NCBI GenBank assembly: GCA_963205185.1
Contig: CAUJHZ010000039.1
Span: forward strand, 1 to 61,942
DNA: 61,942 bases
From: Planctomycetota bacterium
GTDB lineage: Bacteria > Planctomycetota > Phycisphaerae > Phycisphaerales > UBA5793
Direction: 5' to 3'
Part shown: piece by piece, positions 18,192 to 27,382 of the stretch
How the letters are laid out: every line of letters begins with the position of its first letter
Position numbering within the stretch: position 1 is the stretch's first letter
Program-made: the position numbers and the translations under genes
Notes under the pieces: model-generated
Database searches by the model: none
The model's input: only the letters and a program-made list of their open reading frames with translations
What the model was told of the DNA's origin: nothing

Positions 18192-18797
18192 CTAGTTCTG
18201 CGCGAGTCCGACCGGCTGCATCAAGCCGCCGCCCCAAATGAGCGGCGTCAACCAGATCGGACCGTGTGACTCGGCCGAGGTGACCTTCGTCTCCAATCGC
18301 AGTTTGTATCGGCTGTTCGGCCGAAACCGATACCACCCGGCGCCATAGGACCACGATGCGGCCCGATCCGCTTCTTCGAAACCTTGGGAGGGTGGCAGGA
18401 TGAATGTGGCGCTTCCGAACCAGTGTGGGACGACCGTCCGATCATTGACGAGAGGTCCTTCCAGTTCGAACACAGTCGCGGCCATACCGGCGGAATCGGC
18501 TTCAAGAAGACGTGCAGAGACTACTGCCGACAACTGGGTCAGGGCAGGTTCGTCGCGCTTTCGATCTGCAAGAACCAAGCCCACGTGCAGCGTCTTCGGC
18601 GGGCAGCCCCCGAACTCGAATTCGTACACGCCCTTTGAGCCCGCATCGATGCTCGGCAGCTCAATGGCGTACTCGCACCACGCTGAGTCGATGTGCGTGA
18701 TTGTGCCATCTCCCTCAAACTCGCGGGTCGAGTAACAGCACTGAAGGCAACTTAAGGCGATCACCGTTCCGACACGAACGAACACGTGTCTCATCAC
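18192..18797 (-). CDS. Hypothetical secreted or lipid-anchored protein
   Basis: A 201-residue protein starting MMRHVFVRVGTVIALSCLQCC, a short signal followed by a Cys pair that could act as a weak lipobox. The rest is beta-rich with no recognised domain (EFEFGGCPPKTLHVGLVL, WYRFRPNSRYKLRLETKV). GGGAG stands before the ATG. It is convergent with the methyltransferase, and the rhodanese-like gene lies upstream on the same strand, 44 bases away. Function unknown. Confidence 0.6.
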   Translation of the reverse strand: MMRHVFVRVGTVIALSCLQCCYSTREFEGDGTITHIDSAWCEYAIELPSIDAGSKGVYEFEFGGCPPKTLHVGLVLADRKRDEPALTQLSAVVSARLLEADSAGMAATVFELEGPLVNDRTVVPHWFGSATFILPPSQGFEEADRAASWSYGAGWYRFRPNSRYKLRLETKVTSAESHGPIWLTPLIWGGGLMQPVGLAQN

Positions 18798-18840
18798 TGG
18801 CTCCCGTCTCGCTCGCGCGGCACTGCACCGACGATGGACT

Positions 18841-19293
18841 TCAATTGGAGTTCTCCAGCGGCGGCTCGGTCGGCTTGCCGAGGTCGATCCACTCGCGCAG
18901 CCCGCCGCGATAGGTCTGCACCTCCTTGTAGCCCAGCGCCATGAGCTTCTTGCTCATCGCCAGCGCGATCGGGTCTTCCCAGTCCAGCGCATAGACGATG
19001 ATCCCCTTGACATCCTTGAGTCGCTCGTCATCGCGCACCGCGTCGGCCAGCGGGATGTTGATCGCCCCGGGGATGTGGGCCAGTTCGTAGCGCGGGGCGA
19101 TTCGGGCATCGACGATGACGACCCGCTTCTTCGAACTCTCCATCGCCTCGGCGAGGGCCGGCGTCTCGATGTAGACCAGGTCGCTGTCGTTGACCTTGGG
19201 CTGGTTGCTGCAGCCGGCGGCCGCCAGGCACAGACCGGCGACGGCCGCGGCCAGCACAAGCCTCCACGCGGAGCGGGTGGGCGGAGAAATCAT
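18841..19293 (-). CDS. Rhodanese-like lipoprotein lacking the active Cys
   Basis: A 150-residue protein with a lipoprotein signal (LVLAAAVAGLCLAAAGC, lipobox AAGC) followed by a rhodanese fold: VVIVDARIAPRYELAHIPGAINIPL matches the CH2A region and LMALGYKEVQTYRGGLREW the C-terminal half. Where the sulfur-carrying cysteine loop is expected the sequence reads IIVYALDWEDPIAL, with no Cys, so sulfurtransferase chemistry is unlikely. AAAGGATGG before the ATG at 19293 supports the start. It is divergent from the DsbD-alpha-like gene; a binding or regulatory role is inference. Confidence 0.85.
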   Translation of the reverse strand: MISPPTRSAWRLVLAAAVAGLCLAAAGCSNQPKVNDSDLVYIETPALAEAMESSKKRVVIVDARIAPRYELAHIPGAINIPLADAVRDDERLKDVKGIIVYALDWEDPIALAMSKKLMALGYKEVQTYRGGLREWIDLGKPTEPPLENSN

Positions 19294-19485
19294 CGGGAAT
19301 GGCCATCCTTTCACTCGTGTCTTGTCTGATGTACGCCGGCCGAGCGGCCGCACGGGGACATCCTTACTCTAAGCGCCTGCCCGGCCGGCCAGCGGCCGCA
19401 TCGGCATTCGGCCCAGCGTTCGGACGCGCCGGCGGGCACTACCATTCCACGGCTGCGCCCGAACTGGAGTGGAAAGGAACCGAAC

Positions 19486-20349
19486 ATGACACCACTGCGC
19501 GCTGCGGCGCTTAGCCTTCTTGCCCCTGCGACGGCCCTCTTGGGCGCCTCGCCGGCCCACTCGGCGGGCCCTGCCGCCCAGCCTCAGCCGGATAAGGTCA
19601 CCGTTGAGCTGTACGCCGACGTCGCGGCCATCGGCGCCAACGCCACCTTCCACCTCGCCGTGCAGTACGACATCGCCAAAGACTGGCACATCTACTGGGT
19701 CAATCCCGGCGACACCGGCTTCGCCACCAGCCTCGAAGTCAAAGCTCCGGAGAACTTCATCGTCGGCCCCGTGCAGTACCCCGGGCCGCACCGCTTTGAA
19801 CAGCCCGGCGATCTCGTCAGCTTCGGCTACGAAGAGCAGGCCACGCTCATTGTCGAGATCAAGGCGCCCCAGACGCTGCGGCCTGACGAGGAGTTCACCT
19901 TCGAGATCCGCTCCGACTGGCTGGTGTGCAAGGAAGCCTGCATGGCCGGCAGCGCGGAGAAGTCGATCACGCTCAAGTCGAAGGTATTCATCGAAGAGCC
20001 CGAGCCAGCCGCCCAGGAGCGATTCAAGAAGGCCCTCGCTCGCCTGCCCCAGCCGCTCAAGGAACTCAAGATCGGCCAGACCCGCTGGCAGGGCAGCAAG
20101 TCGCGGCCGCGCTTCGAAGCGACCTTCCCCGAAGATGTCGAGTTCGAGGTGTTCCCGCTCATCGTCGAGGGCGCCGAAGCACACGAGCCCGAGGTGATGC
20201 ACCTTGGAGATGGCTCAAGCCGCCTGTCGATAACGTTCGATGTGGATGAGAGCCGCGCCTGGCCCGCCGGACCGCGTCCGCTGGCGGTGCTGCGCGTGCA
20301 GGGCGGTGATGAAGAGAAGTTCTACGACCTGGTGCCGAAGTTTGACTGA
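19486..20349 (+). CDS. DsbD alpha-domain-like exported protein
   Basis: A 287-residue protein with a signal peptide (LLAPATALLGASPAHSA). The body matches the N-terminal domain of DsbD/ScsB-type disulfide reductases: DWHIYWVNPGDTGFATS, GPVQYPGPHRF, FGYEEQATLIVEI and SDWLVCKEACMAGSA, which keeps the Cys pair (CKEAC). The transmembrane and thioredoxin parts of DsbD are missing, so it is a stand-alone domain, probably receiving electrons from a separate partner. GAAAGGAA precedes the ATG. A redoxin gene follows 11 bases after its stop. Confidence 0.85.
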   Translation: MTPLRAAALSLLAPATALLGASPAHSAGPAAQPQPDKVTVELYADVAAIGANATFHLAVQYDIAKDWHIYWVNPGDTGFATSLEVKAPENFIVGPVQYPGPHRFEQPGDLVSFGYEEQATLIVEIKAPQTLRPDEEFTFEIRSDWLVCKEACMAGSAEKSITLKSKVFIEEPEPAAQERFKKALARLPQPLKELKIGQTRWQGSKSRPRFEATFPEDVEFEVFPLIVEGAEAHEPEVMHLGDGSSRLSITFDVDESRAWPAGPRPLAVLRVQGGDEEKFYDLVPKFD

Positions 20350-20360
20350 CTGATCGCCGC

Positions 20361-21026
20361 ATGACCGACGCTTCGCTCCATCCCGTCTTTCGATTCGGCC
20401 GGCTCGCATTCGCCCTGGCGCTGCTGGCGCTTCTGTGCGCTGCAGCCGCCGCGCAACGCGCCAAGCCGGTGGAGATTGGCGATGTCGTGCCCGATTTCAA
20501 ACTCACCGGCATCGACGGCAAAGAGCGGCAACTGAGCGACTGCAAGGGCAAGACCGTCATCCTCGAGTGGTTCAACCCTCAGTGTCCCTACGTCATCGAC
20601 CAGTACACCAAGCGCACGCTCAAGACCTTCGGCAACGACATGCAGCAGGCCGGCGTCATCTACCTCGCCATCAACTCCGGCGCGCCCGGCCAGCCCGGGT
20701 CGGGAAAGCAGGCCAACGAAGAGGCCCGCGAGCGCTTCGGCATCCGCTTTCCGATCCTGCTCGATGAAGACGGACAGGTCGGCCGCATGCTCGATGCCCG
20801 CTTCACGCCGCAGATGTTCATCATCGACGGCAAGGGCGTGCTGCGCTACGCCGGCGCCCTCGACAACGCGCCGCTGGGCAAGGTGATCGAAACCTACCCG
20901 CCCGGCAAAGGCAAGCAGCGCGGCGAATACGTCAACTACGTCCAGCAGGCCTACGACGAACTCAAGGCCGGCGAAGATGTGACGACGCCCAAGACCAAGC
21001 CGTACGGCACGCGGGTGAAGTACTGA
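20361..21026 (+). CDS. Exported redoxin (thioredoxin-fold)
   Basis: A 221-residue protein with a signal-like helix (LAFALALLALLCAAAAAQ) and an AhpC/TSA-type thioredoxin fold: VGDVVPDFKLTGIDGKERQL, then VILEWFNPQCPYV with a single Cys, FPILLDEDGQVGRMLDARFTPQMFIID and a C-terminal helix region. A lone Cys in NPQCPY is typical of the redoxin group often found beside DsbD-like genes. It is probably co-transcribed with the preceding gene and paired with it in periplasmic thiol redox; this is inference. Confidence 0.82.
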   Translation: MTDASLHPVFRFGRLAFALALLALLCAAAAAQRAKPVEIGDVVPDFKLTGIDGKERQLSDCKGKTVILEWFNPQCPYVIDQYTKRTLKTFGNDMQQAGVIYLAINSGAPGQPGSGKQANEEARERFGIRFPILLDEDGQVGRMLDARFTPQMFIIDGKGVLRYAGALDNAPLGKVIETYPPGKGKQRGEYVNYVQQAYDELKAGEDVTTPKTKPYGTRVKY

Positions 21027-21163
21027 AGTAGGCCGGGACAAGGCTTTGCGCGGGCCCGGCGATTGCGTGTACGCACATCCGAAATTCCAACTTTTTTCCG
21101 CGACTCGCGCCGAACCCGCCGAACCGCGCCCAGAGCAATGGTCCCGACCTGCCCGCGTGCGGT

Positions 21164-21169
21164 TACACT
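21164..21169 (+). promoter_or_regulatory. -10 box (TACACT) for a leaderless oxidoreductase mRNA
   Basis: TACACT is followed by exactly six bases and the ATG at 21176, predicting transcription from the start codon itself. No Shine-Dalgarno site is visible. It has the same geometry as the sites at 17534, 45079, 45158, 45876 and 48880. Confidence 0.5.
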
Positions 21170-21175
21170 TTCCCC

Positions 21176-22348
21176 ATGGGTTTCATCGAGCACATACCCG
21201 GCACGCAGCCGGTCGTTGCCCCGCCGCGACACCCCAAGGCGATCGGCGTGGGCGTGCTCGGCCTGCACGAGGGCCGCACGATGCTCATGGCCCTGGCGAC
21301 GCGATGCGGCTTCGTCTATCCCGTTGCCGGCTGCGACTTGAGCGCCGAGAAGATCGACGCCAGCAGGCGGCAGTGGCCCGATCTCTTCTACACGAACGAC
21401 TACGACGCCATGCTCGCGCGCCCCGACATCGGCATCGTTGCCATCTACACGCCTGACCGCGAGCACGCCGGGCACATCATCAAGGCCTTCGAAGCGGGCA
21501 AGGATGTCATCTGCACGAAGCCGATTGTCAATTCTCTCGATGCGGCGCGGCAGGTGCTTGCCGCCGGCCGGCGCACGGGCCGCCAACTCCTCGTCGGGCA
21601 GAGCACGCGCTTCTTCGAACCGTTTCGCCGCCAACGCGCGGCCTTCGAGCGCGGCGAAATCGGCGCCATCGAACTCGCCGACGCCCACTACATCCACCGC
21701 ATGGACTGGTACTACCGCAAGAGCCCCTGGGCCGCCACGGACACCGACTGGGTGTTTCTGGGCCTGTCGCACCCGCTCGATCTGCTGCGCTGGTACCTCG
21801 GGCCGATCAGCAGTGTGCAGGCGGTCGGCTCGCGCTCGAAGATGGGCGGCGCGTTCAATGTAAGAGGACGCGATATGTACCTGGTCAATGTTGAAGCAGT
21901 GAGCGGCGCGATCGGCCGGGCCATGGGGCATTACGGCTGCCATGAACTGGCGCGGGCCCGCAACTGCATCGAACTGATGCTCTACGGCAGCGCAGGCAGC
22001 AGCCTCGCGCAGTACCACGACATGCGCTACATCCACACCACGCCGCAAGCGGCCGCGAAGGAGAGCGCCGGCGGCTTCGATCCCGGCGCGCTGGGCGAAG
22101 TGGTGGAGGATTACCTCTATGCAGGCCGGCAGTACTATTTCAATTCCGAGGTGCACGGCATGCACTACGGCGAGTTCGCCAACTACGCCGACCACTTCGG
22201 CCGGGCGCTGATCGAGGGCTCGCCGTATTCGCCTGATCTCGAAGAAGGCATCGAGACGCTGTGCCTCATGGAAGCCGTGCGCCAGAGCGCCGAATCGGGC
22301 CAGCCGGTGGAGTTGGCGCCGATACTCCAGTCTGCGGGGCTCCAATAG
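21176..22348 (+). CDS. Gfo/Idh/MocA-family oxidoreductase
   Basis: A 390-residue NAD(P)-dependent oxidoreductase. The Rossmann half shows IGVGVLGLHEGRTM (variant glycine motif), YPVAGCDLSAEKI, the beta-alpha turn VAIYTPDREHAGHIIKAFEAGKDVICTKP (the usual EKP motif here reads TKP, keeping the key Lys) and a C-terminal alpha/beta domain with LGLSHPLDLLRWYLG (His near the catalytic site). Substrates in this family are sugars or inositols; none can be named. No sugar-transport or catabolic genes are adjacent. Confidence 0.88.
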   Translation: MGFIEHIPGTQPVVAPPRHPKAIGVGVLGLHEGRTMLMALATRCGFVYPVAGCDLSAEKIDASRRQWPDLFYTNDYDAMLARPDIGIVAIYTPDREHAGHIIKAFEAGKDVICTKPIVNSLDAARQVLAAGRRTGRQLLVGQSTRFFEPFRRQRAAFERGEIGAIELADAHYIHRMDWYYRKSPWAATDTDWVFLGLSHPLDLLRWYLGPISSVQAVGSRSKMGGAFNVRGRDMYLVNVEAVSGAIGRAMGHYGCHELARARNCIELMLYGSAGSSLAQYHDMRYIHTTPQAAAKESAGGFDPGALGEVVEDYLYAGRQYYFNSEVHGMHYGEFANYADHFGRALIEGSPYSPDLEEGIETLCLMEAVRQSAESGQPVELAPILQSAGLQ

Positions 22349-22499
22349 TGCCGCGTGCAGATCAGATCCTGACCTGACACTTGAGCCTGTGCGCGCAGCC
22401 TTTCGTAACTTGCTTGGCGCGAGTCCAGATCGCGCAGAATTCCTCGGACCTTTTGGCAGTTTCCAGTCGGAAACAAGCCGATTCGGGGTAGACTTGTCG

Positions 22500-22521
22500 C
22501 AACGATTCTGCCGAATCGTTG
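22500..22521. promoter_or_regulatory. 9-bp inverted repeat upstream of HAF gene
   Basis: CAACGATTC-tgcc-GAATCGTTG is a perfect 9-base inverted repeat with a 4-base centre, 48 bases upstream of the ATG at 22570. A smaller one (GTTTCC-agtc-GGAAAC) lies about 40 bases further upstream. TAGACT at 22490 could be a -10 box. It could be an operator or a 5'-UTR hairpin. Confidence 0.4.
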
Positions 22522-22569
22522 ATGTCGACTGCAAGTCAGTCGCCGCCCCACAGATCGGAGGTGATTCAC

Positions 22570-23913
22570 ATGCCACGGCCTCTATGCGCGCGAGCGGCGG
22601 TGCTGCTGGTCGCTGCGGTGTTCTTCGAAGCACGTCCCGCCTGCGCACAGCGCTACGACGTTTCGTACCTGGAGTTCCCCTACGGATTTCTCTCGAGCAG
22701 CATCGGTGGCATCAGCGACGAAGGCCATGTGGTGGGTGCCGGGATTTACCGTCATCGCATTGAGTACGTGCCCGTCCTCTGGCGAGAAGGCGAACTCACG
22801 GGCTTGCCTCTTCTCCGCCAAGAGGCGTACGGCCAAGCGTCACAGTACAGCCGGGGACTGGCGTGGGGCATCAACGAACCAGGCGATATTGTTGGCCAGT
22901 CGGACACGCCGACGATCGGTCAGAAGGCAGTCCTCTGGCCGGCCGGGGGCGGAGTGATTGACCTGATCGATCGCGACAGCATCGCTTTCGACATCAACGA
23001 TTCGCGTGTCATCGTCGGCAGTTACCTGGTCGGCGGCTTCAGCACCAACGCCTTTCGATGGGAGAACGGCAACTGGAGTTCGCTCTATCCACCGATGGAG
23101 GTCGCGGAGGCCATCAACAACCACGGACAGATCGTCGGCTACGGCGGTTCCGGTTCGTTCGTGTGGGACAGCGGAGTGTTTACCACGCTGCCCAGCCTTG
23201 GAGGAAATGATCGGGTTCGCGATATCAACGACGCCGGCCAGATGGTCGGCTCGTCGGGCGTTGAGGGCCTGCCCGTCATCTGGGAGAACGGGACAATCCG
23301 CCAACTGCCGCACTTCGGCGTCGGTGCCTGGGGGCTGTCGATCAACGAAGGCGGCGACATCGTCGGCAAATACTTCTATCGCGACGGGCCAATCATGCGA
23401 ATGCGCCCGTGCATCTGGCGCAATAACTTCATGATGATCCTCAATGACCTCGCCGATCTGCCGCTCAAGGGCGACGGCGAACTCGTCGGTGATCCCTGCA
23501 TCAACGACGCCGGTCAGATTGCAACGGTGGCGCTGAGCTATGAGTGGGAGACCGCCTATCCCGTGCGCCTCGAACCCGTGGACATCGGCCTCGCCCTCTG
23601 GGGCATCGACCCATCGCGCCCCGGCCGGCGCAACACCATCGAGATTCATCACGTCTCGCCCAACGGCCGGGTGATTCTGCTCTGGGGCACGACGCGCGGC
23701 GAGGGGCAACCCTTCGAGCAGTGCAGCGGCGCGATGATCGATCTTGCTGACCCGCACCTGGCCGCCGTCGGCGTCGCGGACGCAAACGGCGTGGCGCGGA
23801 TCACTCTCAACGTGCCCGCGAACGTCGAGGGCAACTACATCTTCCAGGCCGTCGATCACACGACCTGCGAAGTCAGCCCGCCGGCGTGGGCGCTGTTCAA
23901 AATGGTGAATTGA
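22570..23913 (+). CDS. HAF-repeat secreted protein with planctomycete C-terminal domain
   Basis: A 447-residue protein with a signal peptide (MPRPLCARAAVLLVAAVFFEARPACAQ). Residues 40-310 contain repeated short units such as GISDEGHVVG, GINEPGDIVGQSD, INNHGQIVGYGG, INDAGQMVGSSG and SINEGGDIVGKY, the 'HAF' extracellular repeat, probably a beta-propeller. The last ~90 residues (LWGTTRGEGQPFEQCSGAMIDLADP...VPANVEGNYIFQAVDHTTCEVSP) are a Cys-containing module seen at the end of many planctomycete exported proteins. A perfect GGAGGTGAT site before ATG 22570 fixes the start. Function unknown. Confidence 0.85.
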   Translation: MPRPLCARAAVLLVAAVFFEARPACAQRYDVSYLEFPYGFLSSSIGGISDEGHVVGAGIYRHRIEYVPVLWREGELTGLPLLRQEAYGQASQYSRGLAWGINEPGDIVGQSDTPTIGQKAVLWPAGGGVIDLIDRDSIAFDINDSRVIVGSYLVGGFSTNAFRWENGNWSSLYPPMEVAEAINNHGQIVGYGGSGSFVWDSGVFTTLPSLGGNDRVRDINDAGQMVGSSGVEGLPVIWENGTIRQLPHFGVGAWGLSINEGGDIVGKYFYRDGPIMRMRPCIWRNNFMMILNDLADLPLKGDGELVGDPCINDAGQIATVALSYEWETAYPVRLEPVDIGLALWGIDPSRPGRRNTIEIHHVSPNGRVILLWGTTRGEGQPFEQCSGAMIDLADPHLAAVGVADANGVARITLNVPANVEGNYIFQAVDHTTCEVSPPAWALFKMVN

Positions 23914-24005
23914 GCGGACTGCTTCGCAGCGATTCGCCTCGAATGCGCCAGCCCGCCCGCCAAACCCGCCAGCAATGCAGCGCGGTACCATCTCAGTGTA
24001 GAGCC

Positions 24006-26456
24006 ATGCCGCGCCTTGCCGCTCCATCGCTGCTGTTCGTGCTTATTGCGCTGCTCGTCGCCGGCGCCGCGTCGCCGCACGCCATCGCCCAGCGGCCGGC
24101 TGATCCCGTTATCGTCACGCCCGAGGGCCTTACCGACGTCGAGATCGGCTGGGCCATCGACGCCATCCGCGACGGCCTGTACGCCCGGCAGAACCGCTCG
24201 GGCACGTGGGAGTTCGAGTCCGGCGACCCGTCGCTGCTGCACCTGGTCACCCACCTCACCGGCCAGACGACCATCGCGGTGTACGCCCTGCTCGCGTCGG
24301 GGCAGAGTTACCAGGAGCCGCGCCTCCAGCCGGCGATCGACTTCCTCCGGGCCCAGAAGCCGGACTACACCTACGTCCGCTCGCTGCGGGCCCACATCTG
24401 GGCCCTGCTGCCGGAGAAGTTCGGCCCGCTGCTCGAAGATGATCGCAACTGGCTGCTGCGCGCCTACGGCTTTGACAGCGGCTCATGGGCGTACACCGAG
24501 ATCCCCATGGAATCGGGCTATGACAACTCGCTCACGCAGTACGGCTTGCTGGGCCTGTGGGAAGCGGCCAAACGCAACCACGAGATTCCCGATCGCATCT
24601 GGAAGCGCATCGAGGACCACTACCTGCGCACGCAACTCGTGGATGGCGGATGGAACTATCGCCCGCAGTTCGCCGAAGCGCGCGGCTCGATGACGGCGGC
24701 GGGGCTGACGTGCCTGTTTGTCACGCAGGACTTCCTCCACGCGGATGAGTTCCTCAAGCCCGGCCTGCGCGACACCGACCAGCAGAAAGCGATCGAGCGC
24801 GGGCTCGACTGGTTCGACCAGAACTTCGCCGTGCAGCGCCACCCGGGCCTCGTGTTCGAAGCCGATCAGACGTACCTGTTCTACTACCTCTACGGCATGG
24901 AGCGGGTGGGCCTGGCCAGCGGGTACAAGCGCTTCGGCCGGCACGACTGGTTTCGCGCCGCCGCCGCCGAAGTCATCAACCGCCTGTGTGATCCGATCAT
25001 CGATCCGGAGACCGGACGCCTCGCCGGGCTCACAGCCAAGGCGAACATCGGCTCGACGGGCATGGTCGAGACGCCGGTCGTGCAGATGTCATTCGGCCTG
25101 ATGTTTCTCGCGCACGGCCGCGTGCCGATCATCGTAAGCAAACTGCGCGATCCGTCCCTGGCGTGGAACAATCGGCCGCGCGACGCGGCCCACCTGGCAT
25201 CGTGGATCGGCCGCGAAACCGAGCAGCGCCTCAGCTGGCAGATCCTCAACATTGATGCGCCGCTCGAAGAATGGTTCGACGGGCCGATGGTCTACCTCGC
25301 CAGCCACGAGGCGTTCGACTATCTCAGCGAATACAACGATGAACTGCAGCGGCGCGGCCGCGGCGATGCGCCGCGCTTCACCAAGCTCGAGCGACTCAAG
25401 CGCTACATCGACCTGGGCGGGCTGGTCCTCTCCAACGCCGATGCGGGCAATCAGCGCTTCACCGACGCCGTGCAGACGCTGGGCCGCAAGATGTATCCGC
25501 AATACGAGTGGCGCGAACTGTCCGCCGATCACTTTGTGTACACGATCTCGGCGCCGGTGGAGCGGCCCGGCGGGCTTATCGGCCTGAGCAGCGGCGCGCG
25601 CGAACTGATGATCCACTGCCCGAAGTCGGACTTCGGCGCGGCGCTGCAGGTCAATGATGTCAACAAGCGCCGCGACGACTTCAGCACGCTCAGCAACGTT
25701 TATTACTACGCCTCGGAGCGCGGCCTCACTTCGCCGCGCCTCAATCGCAAACTGCTTCTCGACGAAAAGCAGGTGACGCAAGGCGTGCAGCCGCTGGGCG
25801 CGCCGCTCTTTACCAAGGCGACCATCGCCCGGGCCGTGTACGGCGGCAACTGGAACCCCGAGCCTGCCGCCGACGAACTGCTCGCGCTGCGCCTGCGCAC
25901 CAGCCGCAGCATCGATCTGAATACCATCGACGTGCCGCTCGAGAGCGTGGATGATTCGCCGGCCCGCGCGGCGGCGCTGCTCATTGTGCGCGGCACGGCG
26001 GCGCATACGTTCACCCAAGCCGAGGGCAAGGCGCTCAAGGCCTACATCGACGGGGGCGGAACGGTGCTGTTTGAAGATGTGGGAGGCGCCTCCGCCTTCG
26101 GCCGCAGCGCTGAGGAGTTCGTCGAATCGCTCGCGCCTGGCTCGCGCTTCCGCCGGCCCACGCGCCACGCCGTAATCACCGGCGCGACGATCGAGCGCGG
26201 CGTGGACTGCACCAACGTCTCGTATCGCCTGTACTCGCTCGAACGCTTTGGCGGCCGCGAGCCGCGGCCGCGCCTCCGTGCGCTGCACGAAGGCAATGAC
26301 AGCGAAAAACTGCGCGTGTTCGTCAGCCGCGAGGACCTGAGCAACGCGCTGCTCGGCCAACCCTGCTGGGGCGTGAGCGGCTACACCACCGCCGATGCGG
26401 CCAACCTCATGGGTAATCTCATCGAATACGGCCTGCAGCGCCGCGCGGGGAAGTAA
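24006..26456 (+). CDS. DUF4159 protein with N-terminal toroid domain
   Basis: An 816-residue exported protein. After the signal peptide (SLLFVLIALLVAGAASPHAIA) comes an alpha/alpha toroid (residues 40-370; RQNRSGTWEFES, LVDGGWNYRPQFA) of the squalene-cyclase/prenyltransferase-repeat kind, without the catalytic acid motif. It is followed by two class I amidotransferase-like segments of the DUF4159 type (SWQILNIDAPLEEW...YIDLGGLVLSNADAG and ALLIVRGTAAHTFTQAEGKALKAYIDGGGTVLFEDVGG). The same building blocks are split over separate genes of the MoxR cluster, suggesting a related process. The start is chosen at the ATG that opens the signal peptide. Confidence 0.82.
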   Translation: MPRLAAPSLLFVLIALLVAGAASPHAIAQRPADPVIVTPEGLTDVEIGWAIDAIRDGLYARQNRSGTWEFESGDPSLLHLVTHLTGQTTIAVYALLASGQSYQEPRLQPAIDFLRAQKPDYTYVRSLRAHIWALLPEKFGPLLEDDRNWLLRAYGFDSGSWAYTEIPMESGYDNSLTQYGLLGLWEAAKRNHEIPDRIWKRIEDHYLRTQLVDGGWNYRPQFAEARGSMTAAGLTCLFVTQDFLHADEFLKPGLRDTDQQKAIERGLDWFDQNFAVQRHPGLVFEADQTYLFYYLYGMERVGLASGYKRFGRHDWFRAAAAEVINRLCDPIIDPETGRLAGLTAKANIGSTGMVETPVVQMSFGLMFLAHGRVPIIVSKLRDPSLAWNNRPRDAAHLASWIGRETEQRLSWQILNIDAPLEEWFDGPMVYLASHEAFDYLSEYNDELQRRGRGDAPRFTKLERLKRYIDLGGLVLSNADAGNQRFTDAVQTLGRKMYPQYEWRELSADHFVYTISAPVERPGGLIGLSSGARELMIHCPKSDFGAALQVNDVNKRRDDFSTLSNVYYYASERGLTSPRLNRKLLLDEKQVTQGVQPLGAPLFTKATIARAVYGGNWNPEPAADELLALRLRTSRSIDLNTIDVPLESVDDSPARAAALLIVRGTAAHTFTQAEGKALKAYIDGGGTVLFEDVGGASAFGRSAEEFVESLAPGSRFRRPTRHAVITGATIERGVDCTNVSYRLYSLERFGGREPRPRLRALHEGNDSEKLRVFVSREDLSNALLGQPCWGVSGYTTADAANLMGNLIEYGLQRRAGK

Positions 26457-26554
26457 CCATTACGCAACCGAACGGCGCAGGCTCACAAACGAGCCGCGCC
26501 TGTCTGCACGACCCTGAGTTCATCGAAGGGTGAGGGAGCGGTGTTCGCCGATCA

Positions 26555-27382
26555 TCAGTACCGGCCCGCCGATGCTGCATCTCCGAGCCCGCTGGCGAGG
26601 TCGCGCACGAATTCCTCGATCGCCGCGATTCGCTGATCGATCGGCGCCTCGCGCACCTCCGCCAGCCGCTTGACGATGGCACTGCCGACGATCGCCGCAT
26701 CGGCGTGCTTCGTCACTGCGCGCACCGCATCGGCTGACCCGATCCCAAATCCGCATGCGATGGGCAGGTCCGTCACCTCTCGCAGCGCCGCCACGCGTGA
26801 CTCGATCTCCGGCGCGTCGGAGCGCACGCCGGTGATCCCTGTTCGCGCGATGAGATAGACAAAGCCCGTGCACGCCCGGGCAATCGCCGCGGCCCGCTGA
26901 GCCGGCGTGGTCGGCGCTATGAGCAGCGAGCACGTCAGCCCCGCCGAGTTCGCCAGCGCCCGCGCGGCATCCGACTCCTCCAGCGGCAGATCGGGAAAGA
27001 TGAAGCCGTCGAACCCCGCCGTCGCGCATTCCTTAATAAACGCCTCCGCCCCGCGCCGCTGCACGATCGACCAGCTCACCATCGCGACCAGGCCCATCGT
27101 CGTCTGCGGCCGCACGGCGCGGATCATCTCAAACACCTCCGCGAGGCGCAGGCCGCGCTGCAGGGCGTCATGCATGCTTGCGGCGATCACGGGGCCGTCT
27201 GCAATCGGGTCCGAAAACGGCAGGCCGATCTCGCAAACGCTCGCGCCCGCCCGTTCGAGCGCGGGAATGAGCGCGGCCGTCGTCTCCAGGTCGGGAAAGC
27301 CTGCGGTGACAAACGGCATCAGCCCGGCCCGTCCGGCGCTGCGCTGCCCAGCAAAGATCGATTCAATGCGGCTAACGCTCAC
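26555..27382 (-). CDS. trpA: Tryptophan synthase alpha chain
   Basis: A 275-residue TIM-barrel subunit that cleaves indole-3-glycerol phosphate to indole and glyceraldehyde 3-phosphate. Catalytic E51 (VCEIGLPFSDP) and D62 (DPIADGP) are present, as are the phosphate-binding end GFGIGSADAV and the flexible loop RTGITGVRS. The start is GTG at 27382, overlapping the stop of the MazG-like gene by GTGA, so translation is coupled. trpB and other trp genes are not in the window, so this trpA is outside a compact trp operon. Confidence 0.95.
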   Translation of the reverse strand: MSVSRIESIFAGQRSAGRAGLMPFVTAGFPDLETTAALIPALERAGASVCEIGLPFSDPIADGPVIAASMHDALQRGLRLAEVFEMIRAVRPQTTMGLVAMVSWSIVQRRGAEAFIKECATAGFDGFIFPDLPLEESDAARALANSAGLTCSLLIAPTTPAQRAAAIARACTGFVYLIARTGITGVRSDAPEIESRVAALREVTDLPIACGFGIGSADAVRAVTKHADAAIVGSAIVKRLAEVREAPIDQRIAAIEEFVRDLASGLGDAASAGRY

